This document shows, in pieces, positions 33,071 through 42,458 of a stretch of DNA of 64,000 bases (its first letter is position 1; every line of letters starts with the position of its first letter). The DNA is from SKIA01 sp047602905 (GTDB taxonomy: Archaea > Nanobdellota > Nanobdellia > Woesearchaeales > SKIA01). The notes under the pieces are model-generated. The model was not told the origin of the DNA, did not search any database, and saw only the letters and a program-made list of their open reading frames with translations. The position numbers and the translations under genes are program-made. Location: positions 115,438 to 179,437 of the forward strand of contig JBLKOP010000001.1 in NCBI GenBank assembly GCA_047602905.1, read 5' to 3'.

Positions 33071-35646
33071 TCTTCCATCACCTGATCAACGATTTTTTTC
33101 ACGTCAAGCTTTCCTCCTCTCGTCTTCGCAACTGCTAATCCGTCCTCTCCAAAAGAGAACTGCACTACGCGTCCTCCTGCGTCTCTAACAGTACCGTCTT
33201 TTTCTACTTTGATATCTTGTAGCGCGTTAGCAAGTCTTCGGTACAAATACCCGCTTTTCGGGGTTCTTAGTGCTGTATCCATCAGGCTATCTCGTCCTGT
33301 CATTGCCATGAAGAAAAACTCCCATGGTTTCATTCCGTGCCTAAAGCCTTTCTCAATAAACCCTCTCGCTGCTGGTTTAAGATCTCCTTGAGCAAAACAA
33401 CTCAGTGTTCGGTCTTGATACCCTCGCTCTATACGGCCTCCTCGAAAGCTTTGCTGCCCTACACAAGCACTCATCTGACTCATGTTAATAACGCTTCCTC
33501 TCGCTCCGCTTGTTGCCATAGTCATGACAGGTCCTTCTTCGCGAGCACCTGTCTGAGCAACTGCTCCTGTGTCGTTACGTGCTTTGTTTAGTCGTTCTAG
33601 GATGCGTAGTTCTAGCGTTGCTGCTGCTGTTCTTCCTGGAAGAACATCAAGTTTTTCTTCTTTGTACTTCTTAATAAGCTCATCAACGTCTTTAGATGCT
33701 TGATCAACGATTTTCGCTACTTCTTTCTCGCTTGTATCACTAAGCACTATGTCGTTGTACTCGAAACTAAAGCCGTAGAAGAGTAGCGTCTGTACTCCTA
33801 GCCGGTAGAACTTACCAAGAATATCTAGTGCTTCGTCCTCACCGTACTTTTTGTGAATGTTTCTTAGCATCAGACCCGCTCCTTCTCCAAGGTTTGCTTT
33901 GTCCAGGTATCCTTCGATGAGGCGTCCGTGCTTAATAACAACTGCTTCTTTGGTTCTCGTTTCTCCTTTGAAATCAAAATCTTCAGGTAAAAGAACACTA
34001 AACACGTCTTTTCCGCTTACCACAGCGTCTTTTGGGAGTTGTGAGAAGTCAGTTACTCCTATTTGTGCAAGAAGATCAACAGCTTTTTCTCGTGGTAGCT
34101 GTAAGTACTTGGTAAGCAAGTAGTTTCCTGTTATTGCGTCTTGGTTACAGCCAATAATGCTTAGTCCGTAGCGTGGAGAGATGATTTGTGTCTGTACTTG
34201 AAGAAGTACTTCTGCTTCTGCTCGTGCTTCCTCGGTTTGTGGAACGTGCAAGTTCATCTCATCCCCATCAAAATCTGCGTTGTACGGAGCACACACTGCT
34301 GGGTGTAGTCTAAAGGTTTTTCCTGGAAGAACGCGTACTCGGTGAGCCATCATGCTCATCTTGTGCAGGCTTGGTTGGCGGTTAAAGAGCGTTATGTCTC
34401 CGTCAAGAAGGTGTCTTTCCACGACAAAACCAGGCTGTATTTCTTCAAGAAGCATCTCTTGGGTTTCGTCAGTAATCTTCATCTTCTTTCCGTCAGGACG
34501 AATAATGTAGTTGCTTCCCGGGTACTTCTTAGGTCCTTGGTTGATGAAACGCTTAAGATAGTTCATATTCCACTCAGTTACTCGTTCAGGAACGGTAAGC
34601 TTCATAGCTACTTCTTGAGGAATTCCTACTTCGTTAAGCTCGATTTTAGGGTCGGGACTCACAACTGTTCTTGCAGAGAAGTTCGTTCGTTTTCCTGCAA
34701 GGTTGTGACGAATACGTCCCTCTTTACTCTTAATTCTCGCGGTAAGCGTCTTTAGTGGTTGCCCACTTCTGTGACGAGCGGGTGGAAGCTGGCTTACTTC
34801 GTTATCATAATACGTCGTTACGTGATACTGCAGTAAATCCCAGAGGTCTTCAATAATGATTTCTGGAGCTCCAGCGTTGATGTTCTCAAAGAGTCGTTGA
34901 TTAATTCGTACGATATCTCCTAGTTTGTGCGTTAAGTCATCCTCGCTTCGCTCACCGCTCTCAAGAGTAATGCTTGGGCGTACCGTTACTGGAGGTATGC
35001 TTAAGATGGTTTGCACAAGCCATTCTGGGCGCACAAACTCCGGGTTCATCCCGAAAAGAACCATGTCGTCGTCAGTAATTTTTTCTAGTCTTGTGCGTAC
35101 TTCTATTGGGCTTATTCGTCGATCATCCTCCAAGTAGGTTGTTGGTCTTTCTAGGGATATCTTTCGTTGCTTTGCTTTACAATGAGGGCATTTCGTTACT
35201 GTTCGTAACTTACGCACAGCATCTTTTACTGCTGCTCGTCGTCCAGAAAAGCCTGCTTCTTTTTCTGCTCTATCAAACTCTGCTGAGAGTTCTTCTCGTT
35301 TCTCATCAGGAATGAGGCTTCGAGCGCATTCTCTACACGTAGTTCGTAATAGGTCGAGTATGAGATTACCGAATTTTACGTGAATAACCGGTCTTGCTAG
35401 GCTGATGTAGCCGAAGTGTCCTAGGCTGTCTTTGAGTCGTTGTCCGTCGGTTTTACAAATAATACCTGGATCAATTACTCCTAGTCGCGTGTCCATGAGT
35501 CCTCCGTCAACAGGGTATCCTTCCATGTCGTAGAGTTCTGGAGTAACGACTTTTGCTGCTGCCATGTCTTTAATCATTTCTGGGCTAAAGACGCCAAAGC
35601 GGATGCTCTTGATTTTCTTGCTGATTTGTTCAGGTGTTGGTTCCAT
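33067..35646 (-). CDS. rpoA1: RNA polymerase subunit A'
   Basis: 859 aa. Holds the active-site metal loop NADFDGDEMNLH (intact), bridge-helix region and clamp. Oddity: the first clamp zinc site, normally CxxC...CxxH, reads CKTDG...DSLGHFG, so two cysteines are Asp67 and Ser74 while C64 and H77 remain; the second site (CREC...CPHC) is intact. Starts 2 bases after the B' stop region and overlaps A'' by 4 bases. No frameshift; composition matches the neighbours. Confidence 0.97.
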   Translation of the reverse strand: MEPTPEQISKKIKSIRFGVFSPEMIKDMAAAKVVTPELYDMEGYPVDGGLMDTRLGVIDPGIICKTDGQRLKDSLGHFGYISLARPVIHVKFGNLILDLLRTTCRECARSLIPDEKREELSAEFDRAEKEAGFSGRRAAVKDAVRKLRTVTKCPHCKAKQRKISLERPTTYLEDDRRISPIEVRTRLEKITDDDMVLFGMNPEFVRPEWLVQTILSIPPVTVRPSITLESGERSEDDLTHKLGDIVRINQRLFENINAGAPEIIIEDLWDLLQYHVTTYYDNEVSQLPPARHRSGQPLKTLTARIKSKEGRIRHNLAGKRTNFSARTVVSPDPKIELNEVGIPQEVAMKLTVPERVTEWNMNYLKRFINQGPKKYPGSNYIIRPDGKKMKITDETQEMLLEEIQPGFVVERHLLDGDITLFNRQPSLHKMSMMAHRVRVLPGKTFRLHPAVCAPYNADFDGDEMNLHVPQTEEARAEAEVLLQVQTQIISPRYGLSIIGCNQDAITGNYLLTKYLQLPREKAVDLLAQIGVTDFSQLPKDAVVSGKDVFSVLLPEDFDFKGETRTKEAVVIKHGRLIEGYLDKANLGEGAGLMLRNIHKKYGEDEALDILGKFYRLGVQTLLFYGFSFEYNDIVLSDTSEKEVAKIVDQASKDVDELIKKYKEEKLDVLPGRTAAATLELRILERLNKARNDTGAVAQTGAREEGPVMTMATSGARGSVINMSQMSACVGQQSFRGGRIERGYQDRTLSCFAQGDLKPAARGFIEKGFRHGMKPWEFFFMAMTGRDSLMDTALRTPKSGYLYRRLANALQDIKVEKDGTVRDAGGRVVQFSFGEDGLAVAKTRGGKLDVKKIVDQVMEE

Positions 35647-35648
35647 AA

Positions 35649-37451
35649 CTAGTATTTGCCCTCCAGTTCTATTCGTGGATAGATTCCTAAGCTCTTAAAC
35701 TCGTCAAGAAGTAGCTTGAAGGCGTAGCTGATTTCTATGTAGCTTACCTCGCTGTCTTCTCCGTACACAGGGCTCATGAGCTTGCGTTTTCTTGCGTCGT
35801 AATACCCTATGAGTCCGCTGCGCTCGCACACAGGAACGATTGTTCGGTCACTATCAAAGCGTTCTTTAAGTAATAGGCTTGATCCGTGCGCTACAAACGT
35901 GTCTTTCTCCATTTCTCCTAGGCGTAGACCTCCTTCTTTTGCTCGTCCTTCTGTTGGTTGGCGCGTGAGTATTTGGATTGGTCCTCTTGCTCTGCTGTGC
36001 AGCTTGTTTGCTACCATGTGTTTGAGTCGCATATAGTACATGTTTCCTACCATGACTTTTGCCATGAAGATATCTCCACTTATTGCGTTGTACATGGTTT
36101 CTAAGCCGCTTTCTCTGAATCCGTGGTTTGCGAGTTCTTCGCGTAAATTCTCTTCTTGTTCGCTCTCAAAAAGCGTGCTGTCAATGAAACGTCCGCTAAG
36201 AGCACCGATTTTTCCTCCAAGGATCTCTATGATATGACTTACTGTCATTCTGCTTGGTAGTCCGTGTGGTCCAAAGATAACGTCAGGTTTTATTCCGCTT
36301 GCCGTGAAAGGAACGTCTGCTTCTGGTACCATCATCCCAATAACTCCTTTTTGTCCGTGCCTACTTGTGAACTTATCTCCTATCTCTGGGATTCTTGATT
36401 CGCGAATACGTACTTGTACGAGTTTGTTTCCTTCCTCGTTTTCTGTTAGGAGCACGAAATCAATAACTCCTTGCTCTCCGTGCTTAAGTGATACGCTGCT
36501 TTCTCGGCGGCTGTTCGTTTCTAAGTTGTACTCGTCAAGTGCGCTAAGAAATCTTGGTGGCGCAGTCTTTCCTATTACTACGTCTCCTTCTCCTACTGGT
36601 GCTTCTGGATACACTATTCCGTCATCTTCTAAGAAGCGATAATCGTTTTCTGTGCGAAACCCTTTGGTTTCTTCGTCAGGAATAGTTATTTTGTCTGTGA
36701 GTCCTCCACTGTAACGCAGTTCTTCACTTGTTACTGGTCTAAAGTACGCGCTTCGCCCCATTCCTCGCTCGACACTTCCTTGATTAATGACTAGTGCGTC
36801 CTCCATGTTGTATCCTTCGTACGCAAGGACTGCTATGGTTACGTTTTGTCCGCTTGGGTGCTTGTTATAATCAGATAGTTCGTGCATTAAGGTTCCTACG
36901 ATAGGTACTTGTGGGTAGTATAGTAAGCTTAAGTCCATGTCGTTACGGGTGTAGAAGTTTGCTGCGTAAAAACCAACTGCTTGTTTCTGATTCTTTGCTC
37001 CCTGAGCGTTACGTACACCGTGGTTGTGCTGCCCGAATGGTACGAGACTTGTTGTTAGCCCTACAATGCCCATAGGAGCTACTTCTAGGTGTGTGTGCTC
37101 TGCTGTTAAGTCGCTTTCATAAAACGCTATGAGCGCTCCTTCTTCTTCAGTTGCGTCAAGGTACTCGATAATTCCTTGTTTTACTAAGTCAGTCCAAGAG
37201 AGTTCTTGAGCTGCTAGTTGGTCGATGTGTCTTTGGGTAAGAAGCGTTTTTGCTTGCTTAACAACAAGTAGTGGTCGTACTACTCGTCCCGTGCTTGTCT
37301 CAACAAACACTGCGTCTAGGTTCTTATCGTACACGACGTTTACGTGGTTGCTTATCTTGCCCATTCGTCGCTCGCTAAGAATGTTCTCTACGAAGTCTTG
37401 TGCGTTCTTTACCTCTCCTGAATATTTGTGATCAATATATACTTCGCTCAT
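35649..37451 (-). CDS. rpoB1: RNA polymerase subunit B' (C-terminal half of Rpo2)
   Basis: 600 aa. The beta-like subunit is split into B'' and B' here, as in methanogens and several other archaeal groups. Typical: GYNMEDALVINQGSVERG, GDKFTSRHGQKGVIG, MVGNMYYMRLKHMVANKLHSRARGP. Oddity: the C-terminal zinc site, normally CxxC-x14-CxxC, retains only C542; the other three positions are S545, S560 and Y563 with exact spacing. The gene overlaps rpoB'' by 4 bases. Confidence 0.97.
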   Translation of the reverse strand: MSEVYIDHKYSGEVKNAQDFVENILSERRMGKISNHVNVVYDKNLDAVFVETSTGRVVRPLLVVKQAKTLLTQRHIDQLAAQELSWTDLVKQGIIEYLDATEEEGALIAFYESDLTAEHTHLEVAPMGIVGLTTSLVPFGQHNHGVRNAQGAKNQKQAVGFYAANFYTRNDMDLSLLYYPQVPIVGTLMHELSDYNKHPSGQNVTIAVLAYEGYNMEDALVINQGSVERGMGRSAYFRPVTSEELRYSGGLTDKITIPDEETKGFRTENDYRFLEDDGIVYPEAPVGEGDVVIGKTAPPRFLSALDEYNLETNSRRESSVSLKHGEQGVIDFVLLTENEEGNKLVQVRIRESRIPEIGDKFTSRHGQKGVIGMMVPEADVPFTASGIKPDVIFGPHGLPSRMTVSHIIEILGGKIGALSGRFIDSTLFESEQEENLREELANHGFRESGLETMYNAISGDIFMAKVMVGNMYYMRLKHMVANKLHSRARGPIQILTRQPTEGRAKEGGLRLGEMEKDTFVAHGSSLLLKERFDSDRTIVPVCERSGLIGYYDARKRKLMSPVYGEDSEVSYIEISYAFKLLLDEFKSLGIYPRIELEGKY

Positions 37452-38929
37452 TTGTTTACCTCCATGCCCAAACTAACCAGTTTTGTTGTGAGTGCTTCTT
37501 CATCTACTTCATGCGTTACTCGCGCGAGTAAAGCAAGGTTTTTTCGCAAACCAATATTGCTTCCTTCAGGCGTTTCTGTCGGGCACAGCCGTCCTAGGTG
37601 TGTTGAGTGCAGGCTTCGTGCCTCGAAATTCTCTTGTGCTGCGCTCAGTGGGCTTACTACTCGTTGTAGGTGGCTAAGTGTTGCTAGTTGGTTCATGCGA
37701 TCCATTCGTTGACTTACTCCTTTTCGTCCTCCAATCCACGTTCCTGTCGCCATGGCGCTGTAAATTCTTTGGGTGAGTAGCTTGTCTCGAATAATGACTT
37801 TTATGCTAGGAAACTTTCCTCTTTTTACGATTCTCTGAAAGTTGTAGAGCATGTCTCCGATAAGAACTTTCAGGTTTACTCGGAAAAGATCTGCTAGGAG
37901 GTCTCCTGAGAGTTTTAGTCGTTTGTTTTTGTAGTGGTCTTTGTCATCGACTTCTTGTTGTCCGTTAACGACGTTTACGTAGCTGCGCAGATACTTGCAT
38001 AGGTTCGTTGCTTTTCTTCTTCTTGCTTCTTCTTCAAGGCCTACGTGAGGAAGTAAGTATTTGTCTAGGATATCGCTTACTCGCTCAATACGAATATCTT
38101 GTGTTTGCGTAATACCAATTTTTTTTGCTATTTGGTCCATTGCTTCCTCAATAGTTTTTATGGAGGTGCTCTGGTAGAGGTTTACGAGTACGTCGCTGTG
38201 AGCTCCTAGGCCTACGTGAGTAACTATTTCTTCTTCAGAAAGACCGAGTGCTTTCATAATAAGAACAATAGGTATTCTTTTTACTCGCGTAAAGGTAAGG
38301 TAGAATATTCCGTCTCTAAGCTTCTCTATGGTGTGCGGTATTTTGTAGCTTCCTTTCTCACTAAAGACTTTGGCTACGTAATCACTAATTCCTGTTCTTT
38401 GCTCATCGATGTTAAGAGCGTTTGCTGCTAAGTCTTCTATCTTAATAAGAACTTTTTCTGTTCCGTTAACAATAAAGTATCCTCCTGTGTCGTCAGGGTC
38501 TTCTCCTGCTTCTATGAGTTCGTTCTCCGTTAGTCCGTGCAGGTGGCAGTACTTGCTTTTAAGCATGATAGGCAGTTGTCCTATTTGTGTTTTGAAACTT
38601 TCTCGCTGAATACCGTTGATGTGTGCACTTATCTCCATGAAGATAGGTGCTGAGTAACTTATTTTTCGTATTCGTGCTTCTAAGGGAAGAAGTTTTCTTC
38701 TGCTCCCATCAGCCTCAGTGATTTCTGGTTTGGTAACCCATATCTTGTCTAGATGAATCTCAAACGTGTCAATATTTGCAGGGATAATAGTTGGCTCAAC
38801 AGACTTGTTTTCTTCAATGATACGCGTAAGCTCAAACTCCACGAAGTTGTTAAAGCTCTCGATGTCACTAGCGACGAAGCCTTGCTCGTCAAAGTAGCGC
38901 CTAACTAATGTTTCTGTTCGTTTATTCAT
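37448..38929 (-). CDS. rpoB2: RNA polymerase subunit B'' (N-terminal half of Rpo2)
   Basis: 493 aa. Protrusion, lobe and external 1 portions. GGYFIVNGTEKVLIKIEDLA, LSHLQRVVSPL, ARSLHSTHLGRLCPTETPEGSNIGLRKNLAL show the family clearly; the last motif lines the active-site channel. It overlaps rpoH by 8 bases upstream and rpoB' by 4 bases downstream. No sign of damage. Confidence 0.97.
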   Translation of the reverse strand: MNKRTETLVRRYFDEQGFVASDIESFNNFVEFELTRIIEENKSVEPTIIPANIDTFEIHLDKIWVTKPEITEADGSRRKLLPLEARIRKISYSAPIFMEISAHINGIQRESFKTQIGQLPIMLKSKYCHLHGLTENELIEAGEDPDDTGGYFIVNGTEKVLIKIEDLAANALNIDEQRTGISDYVAKVFSEKGSYKIPHTIEKLRDGIFYLTFTRVKRIPIVLIMKALGLSEEEIVTHVGLGAHSDVLVNLYQSTSIKTIEEAMDQIAKKIGITQTQDIRIERVSDILDKYLLPHVGLEEEARRRKATNLCKYLRSYVNVVNGQQEVDDKDHYKNKRLKLSGDLLADLFRVNLKVLIGDMLYNFQRIVKRGKFPSIKVIIRDKLLTQRIYSAMATGTWIGGRKGVSQRMDRMNQLATLSHLQRVVSPLSAAQENFEARSLHSTHLGRLCPTETPEGSNIGLRKNLALLARVTHEVDEEALTTKLVSLGMEVNK

Positions 38930-39239
38930 GCATGACCCTCCGGTAAAAGTAACTAACGCCCGCGGTAGGGCTTTTTCTTGTTATACGAATAATATCTCCT
39001 GGTTTCGCTCCTAGACCAGTAAGTGCTGCGTCTGACTCCAAGATGTTTGGTAGTTGGTGCTCGTCAAGCCCTTCTTGTTTAAGAAAAGCAGTTTTTTCTT
39101 CTTCGCTAAGAACTTCGTGTTTAGGAACTAATACGTGTTCGTGAACACGAAATTCTTCTTTCTTTGTACTCGCAGAACTGGTGGTTTTTTTCTTAGAAGA
39201 AGAAGACGTTTTCTTCTTGGTTGTACTCTCTTTGCCCAT
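38922..39239 (-). CDS. rpoH: RNA polymerase subunit H (Rpo5)
   Basis: 105 aa from the ATG at 39239. Conserved Rpo5 fold: VHEHVLVPKHEVLSEEEK, LPNILESDAALTGLGAKPGDIIRITRKSPTAGVSYFYR. The first 30 residues are a Lys/Ser-rich tail (TTKKKTSSSSKKK), an extension over the usual 75-80 aa, similar in style to the tail on the pilus ATPase. An upstream frame to 39293 would run into tRNA-Lys, so it is not used. The gene begins 26 bases past tRNA-Lys and heads the polymerase operon. Confidence 0.93.
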   Translation of the reverse strand: MGKESTTKKKTSSSSKKKTTSSASTKKEEFRVHEHVLVPKHEVLSEEEKTAFLKQEGLDEHQLPNILESDAALTGLGAKPGDIIRITRKSPTAGVSYFYRRVMHE

Positions 39240-39264
39240 GGTGAAATTGTTGTTGTACGATGAT

Positions 39265-39376
39265 GAGTCCGACGGGATTTGAACCCGCGACAACCCGCTT
39301 AAAAGGCGGATGCTCTAGTGCCCGCACAACTTTTGTGCTTCGCAGTAGGTTGTACTCCAGGCTGAGCTACGGACTC
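39265..39376 (-). tRNA. tRNA-Lys (TTT) with a D-loop intron
   Basis: Without the insert the minus strand folds as a standard cloverleaf: acceptor GAGTCCG/CGGACTC, D-stem GCTC/GAGC, anticodon stem TCCGC/GCGGG with loop CTTTTAA (TTT), T-arm GCGGG/CCCGT with loop TTCAAAT. The D-loop AGCCTGG..TA is interrupted by 39 bases (39318-39356). Mature length 73. It is downstream of tRNA-Asp and 26 bases upstream of rpoH, so the three are probably one transcript. Confidence 0.92.
39318..39356 (-). other. Non-canonical D-loop intron of tRNA-Lys
   Basis: 39 bases inserted at about tRNA position 20/21. D-stem GCTC/GAGC forms the outer helix, exon GCC pairs with intron GGC as a central helix, and GTACAAC pairs with GTTGTGC as the inner helix, leaving bulges TGGA and ACTA at the two junctions: a relaxed bulge-helix-bulge. 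Boundaries may be off by a base. Confidence 0.8.
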
Positions 39377-39380
39377 GGAC

Positions 39381-39454
39381 GCCCTGGCCGGGATTCGAAC
39401 CCGGGGCGAAGCCTCGACAGGGCTTCATGTTAGGCCAGACTACACTACCAGGGC
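39381..39454 (-). tRNA. tRNA-Asp (GTC)
   Basis: 74 bases: acceptor GCCCTGG/CCAGGGC, anticodon stem AAGCC/GGCTT with loop CTGTCGA (GTC), T-stem CCCGG/CCGGG with TTCGAAT loop. No intron. The next base is G, the expected Asp discriminator. It precedes tRNA-Lys by 4 bases. Confidence 0.95.
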
Positions 39455-39629
39455 AGCTTGACGTTCGACACGGAGCCCGTGCGCGCTCAGACTATCGATC
39501 GTATGTGACATGCAAATTACAAACTATTTATAAAGGTATCGTGTTGAAGTCGTTCATCAAGTACGGTGAGAAGAGAATACAATCCTTACAGGAAAAACTC
39601 CTTATAAAACTTATGGATTTATGCGTTTA
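39455..39629. promoter_or_regulatory. Promoter region upstream of tRNA-Asp/tRNA-Lys/rpo operon
   Basis: A strong TATA-like ctttataaatag on the minus strand (about 39525-39537) would start a transcript about 45 bases before tRNA-Asp. The rest of the gap, to the stop of the 923-aa gene at 39630, shows no ORF or structured RNA I can defend. Confidence 0.45.
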
Positions 39630-42401
39630 TTAGCTAAACGTTGTTATAACAAGATGTACCGTTCTTCCTTTATACAATACTCGTTGCTGCGTTCTAATCA
39701 ACGCTGTAGCATTAGTCTCTAACTCTACCTTAGGAGTCTCAACAGGTTCAAGAACATCTAAGCAACAACTAGCGTACGTTGTGTGAGTATCGTTTCGCTC
39801 ATAAACTACATGAGTTCCCTCAGCAAACCCCCTGCTTCTTCCTTCAGGATGACAAAGTTCTAGTACTCTTCGTTGCTGCTCATACAACGGATCACTAGGA
39901 TTATCTAAGCAACCGTTATGACCAATAGCAGCGCGATCACACAAACCAAACTCATTAGTACAAGAAGAACTATAAATTCCTTCAAAGAAATTCAAGAAAA
40001 CACTACTTGTTTCTTGACTCTCAACAGTGAACACGTCAGAAGTATTCTCGTACGCATCAAGGTGCGTTGCTTGCACACGGTAATCACCAACAATAACAGG
40101 AGAGAAAACAGTAGGAGAAGAAGAAAAACTCGTTACCAAATCAAGAGAAGAAAAATCTTGATTAAGCAAACGAACAGTAGCGCCAAGAGGATACGCATTA
40201 CCATTCAGCTCCCGCAACATCAACTCAACACTAACAAAACCAAAATGGTAACAAGCACCAAAGCCCTCGTGCTCAGAAAACACCGTTATAGAAGAATCGC
40301 ATTGAGCTGCGCAACTAGCCGGTACTTGGTGATTAACGATAGGGTGAGCAGTAAGAGAAGTTGAGCTGCTTGCTTGCTCAGAGAAATAATCATTTACTTG
40401 CAGAGTAGCTTCATGAATTACTGCGTTAGGATCGCACGCGTTTAAGTCGTGAACAGGTATCTCGTACTCATGAGTTATTACGTGCTCGTAATCTTGGTTG
40501 TACGTAGGATTAACGCTTTGACCAGTAACAGTACTTCCATCACTAAGCCCGATTTCGTATGTTATTCTTGGACTCGCGTCTCTAATTCTTGCTGTGTACG
40601 TAGCAGTAAACGGAGCAGGAGCGTCATCAGGAGAAACACTAAACTCCAGTATTTGCGGAACGTAATTCGTAGCAGTAACAGAAGTTGTTCTTGTCGCTTG
40701 AGTACCAGTAGCGTCACGAACAGTAAGTAAAGGAGAGTACGAAGCAGGATAATAAAACGTTGCTTGAGGAGAATGCGAGAACCCTGGCGGTAAGTTACCT
40801 TGAGAAATCATACCTGCATCCGTATTAATAGTGTAGCTAAGAGGAGGAGCTCCACCAGAAGTCTGAATAGTAAACGTAGCTTGAAACGGAGCTTGGTGCG
40901 TTGCTGGCGTAGCACTAAACTGAGTAATACTAGGAGGAGGGTAACACGCGTTATTGTAACAATTAGTACCTCCTGAGCACGTTCCTGCAGAGCCACTACA
41001 GTGCTTAACTATACCGTCATTATTACACTGCCAAGAAGTAGTTCCACAAGCCAAGCCAGGAGAGTAATGACTAACAATACCAACATCGCAAGGACTGTTG
41101 TAAGTGCCGCAAACAGGAGGAACAGGAGGTGGGGTAGTAGGAGGAGGTTGTGAATTTGTAGTGAAAGAAGCAACAATAGTCTTTGCTCCAGTACCAAGAA
41201 CAGAAATTCCGCAGTTACCACTACCAGTAAGGTAATTACAACCCCAACCATTATTAGCTACCGTGTTCCAACCTACAAAACTCGCACCAGAAACACTAGG
41301 GACACGCAAATGAGCATTAACAACATCTTCGTTACTTGCTCTTGTTCTGAGATACCCTCCTTCAATGTCTCCTGTCGTTCCTCGCAAATCTTGATCATAA
41401 CTAGCCCCCTCAAGAATAGAATTAGGGTTTTGGTCCACGTAAACGTTATTTCTTGGCAGACCATCTACTTGCACGTTAATACTCACCGCAGGACCAGAAA
41501 CACAAGAAGAACCATCCCAATAACGGTTATCAGAGCAACGATCTCGAGAAGCACTGCAAGTTACTGATTCATGAGAGTTTGAACAATACCAAGTAGTTGT
41601 TCCTCCAACACCTAAAAACGCGCTAGGAGTGTTACTAGGAGTTCCTTCTTCACACCAACCGCTTCGGTAACTTGTTGCAGATACTGAGTAACTACCAGCA
41701 GCAGCGCCACAAGCAGGAGGATTAGGAGCTGGAGGACTAGGATCATTTGTTGGCGTTGCTGGCTCGCAACTAATAGTTAAGTAGTGAGGAGTGTACGTTA
41801 AGTGACCTGATCCGTCATCAGTAGCTGTTCTTGGTTCTGTACGAGGAGTTGATCCGTCTTCGCAACGAATGTATCCTTGGTCTTGACATCCTTGTAGAGT
41901 ATACTGATAATTAGGGTGAACAACACAACTACTTGAAGTGCTACTCGCAGTAAAACCAGGTGTTTTCGCAATCCAACCAGGAGGAAGCAAAACAGTACTT
42001 CCCTGCATAGAATGTCCTTGTGATTGCGCTGCTGAACGAACTCCTGAACAAGACATGTACGTAAAACCCTCGCAATAATTAAGCTCAAAAGAAGCAGAAC
42101 CACACAAAACCTCATTCATAGTACAGTACTGTGGAGAAGAACCGCCAGAACTACTAGATACACAAGCTCCGTTTTGACAACTCGTTCCTGAAGGACACGC
42201 TTGCTCACTATGAGTAGATTGACAAAAACCACTAGAACAAACATACTCTATATACGTGGTCGAAGAAGTACACATATTAGCACAAGAAGAACTATCCTCA
42301 CAAAAAGAATCAATAGGAACAGTACTAGGAGCAGGAACGCTTGGAAGAAGCAGGAAGAAACTTATGAGAAGTAACCCTACAAAGATGTGTTCACGCTCCA
42401 T
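39630..42401 (-). CDS. Large secreted Cys-rich protein with PKD-like domains
   Basis: 923 aa. Signal peptide (HIFVGLLLISFFLLLP), a Cys-rich EGF/TIL-like region (about 33-80, SFCEDSSSCANMC), low-complexity Ser/Pro/Thr linkers, an InlB-B-repeat-like segment (FVGWNTVANNGWGC, about 375-415), and two tandem PKD-like domains (ITQFSATPATHQAPFQATF; ILEFSVSPDDAPAPFTATY, about 495-680). No C-terminal anchor is seen. Function unknown; an extracellular structural or adhesive protein is likely. Divergent in codon style from the rpo operon. The following 57 bases end in a T-run on the minus strand. Confidence 0.78.
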   Translation of the reverse strand: MEREHIFVGLLLISFFLLLPSVPAPSTVPIDSFCEDSSSCANMCTSSTTYIEYVCSSGFCQSTHSEQACPSGTSCQNGACVSSSSGGSSPQYCTMNEVLCGSASFELNYCEGFTYMSCSGVRSAAQSQGHSMQGSTVLLPPGWIAKTPGFTASSTSSSCVVHPNYQYTLQGCQDQGYIRCEDGSTPRTEPRTATDDGSGHLTYTPHYLTISCEPATPTNDPSPPAPNPPACGAAAGSYSVSATSYRSGWCEEGTPSNTPSAFLGVGGTTTWYCSNSHESVTCSASRDRCSDNRYWDGSSCVSGPAVSINVQVDGLPRNNVYVDQNPNSILEGASYDQDLRGTTGDIEGGYLRTRASNEDVVNAHLRVPSVSGASFVGWNTVANNGWGCNYLTGSGNCGISVLGTGAKTIVASFTTNSQPPPTTPPPVPPVCGTYNSPCDVGIVSHYSPGLACGTTSWQCNNDGIVKHCSGSAGTCSGGTNCYNNACYPPPSITQFSATPATHQAPFQATFTIQTSGGAPPLSYTINTDAGMISQGNLPPGFSHSPQATFYYPASYSPLLTVRDATGTQATRTTSVTATNYVPQILEFSVSPDDAPAPFTATYTARIRDASPRITYEIGLSDGSTVTGQSVNPTYNQDYEHVITHEYEIPVHDLNACDPNAVIHEATLQVNDYFSEQASSSTSLTAHPIVNHQVPASCAAQCDSSITVFSEHEGFGACYHFGFVSVELMLRELNGNAYPLGATVRLLNQDFSSLDLVTSFSSSPTVFSPVIVGDYRVQATHLDAYENTSDVFTVESQETSSVFLNFFEGIYSSSCTNEFGLCDRAAIGHNGCLDNPSDPLYEQQRRVLELCHPEGRSRGFAEGTHVVYERNDTHTTYASCCLDVLEPVETPKVELETNATALIRTQQRVLYKGRTVHLVITTFS

Positions 42402-42441
42402 AATAAGAACAACTACAAGTAAGGGTTTTTATACCTTACGC

Positions 42442-42449
42442 AAAAAAAA
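42442..42449 (-). terminator. Oligo-T terminator
   Basis: Eight T on the minus strand, 10 bases past the stop of the gene ending at 42459. Confidence 0.5.
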
Positions 42450-42458
42450 GGAGTTTGT

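Noticed and set aside
39240..39293. Upstream start for rpoH at 39293
   Set aside because: It would lie inside tRNA-Lys and encodes residues without homology; ATG 39239 is used.
39455..39629. Small structured RNA upstream of tRNA-Asp
   Set aside because: I could not draw a convincing fold or C/D or H/ACA boxes; only promoter-like elements are supported.
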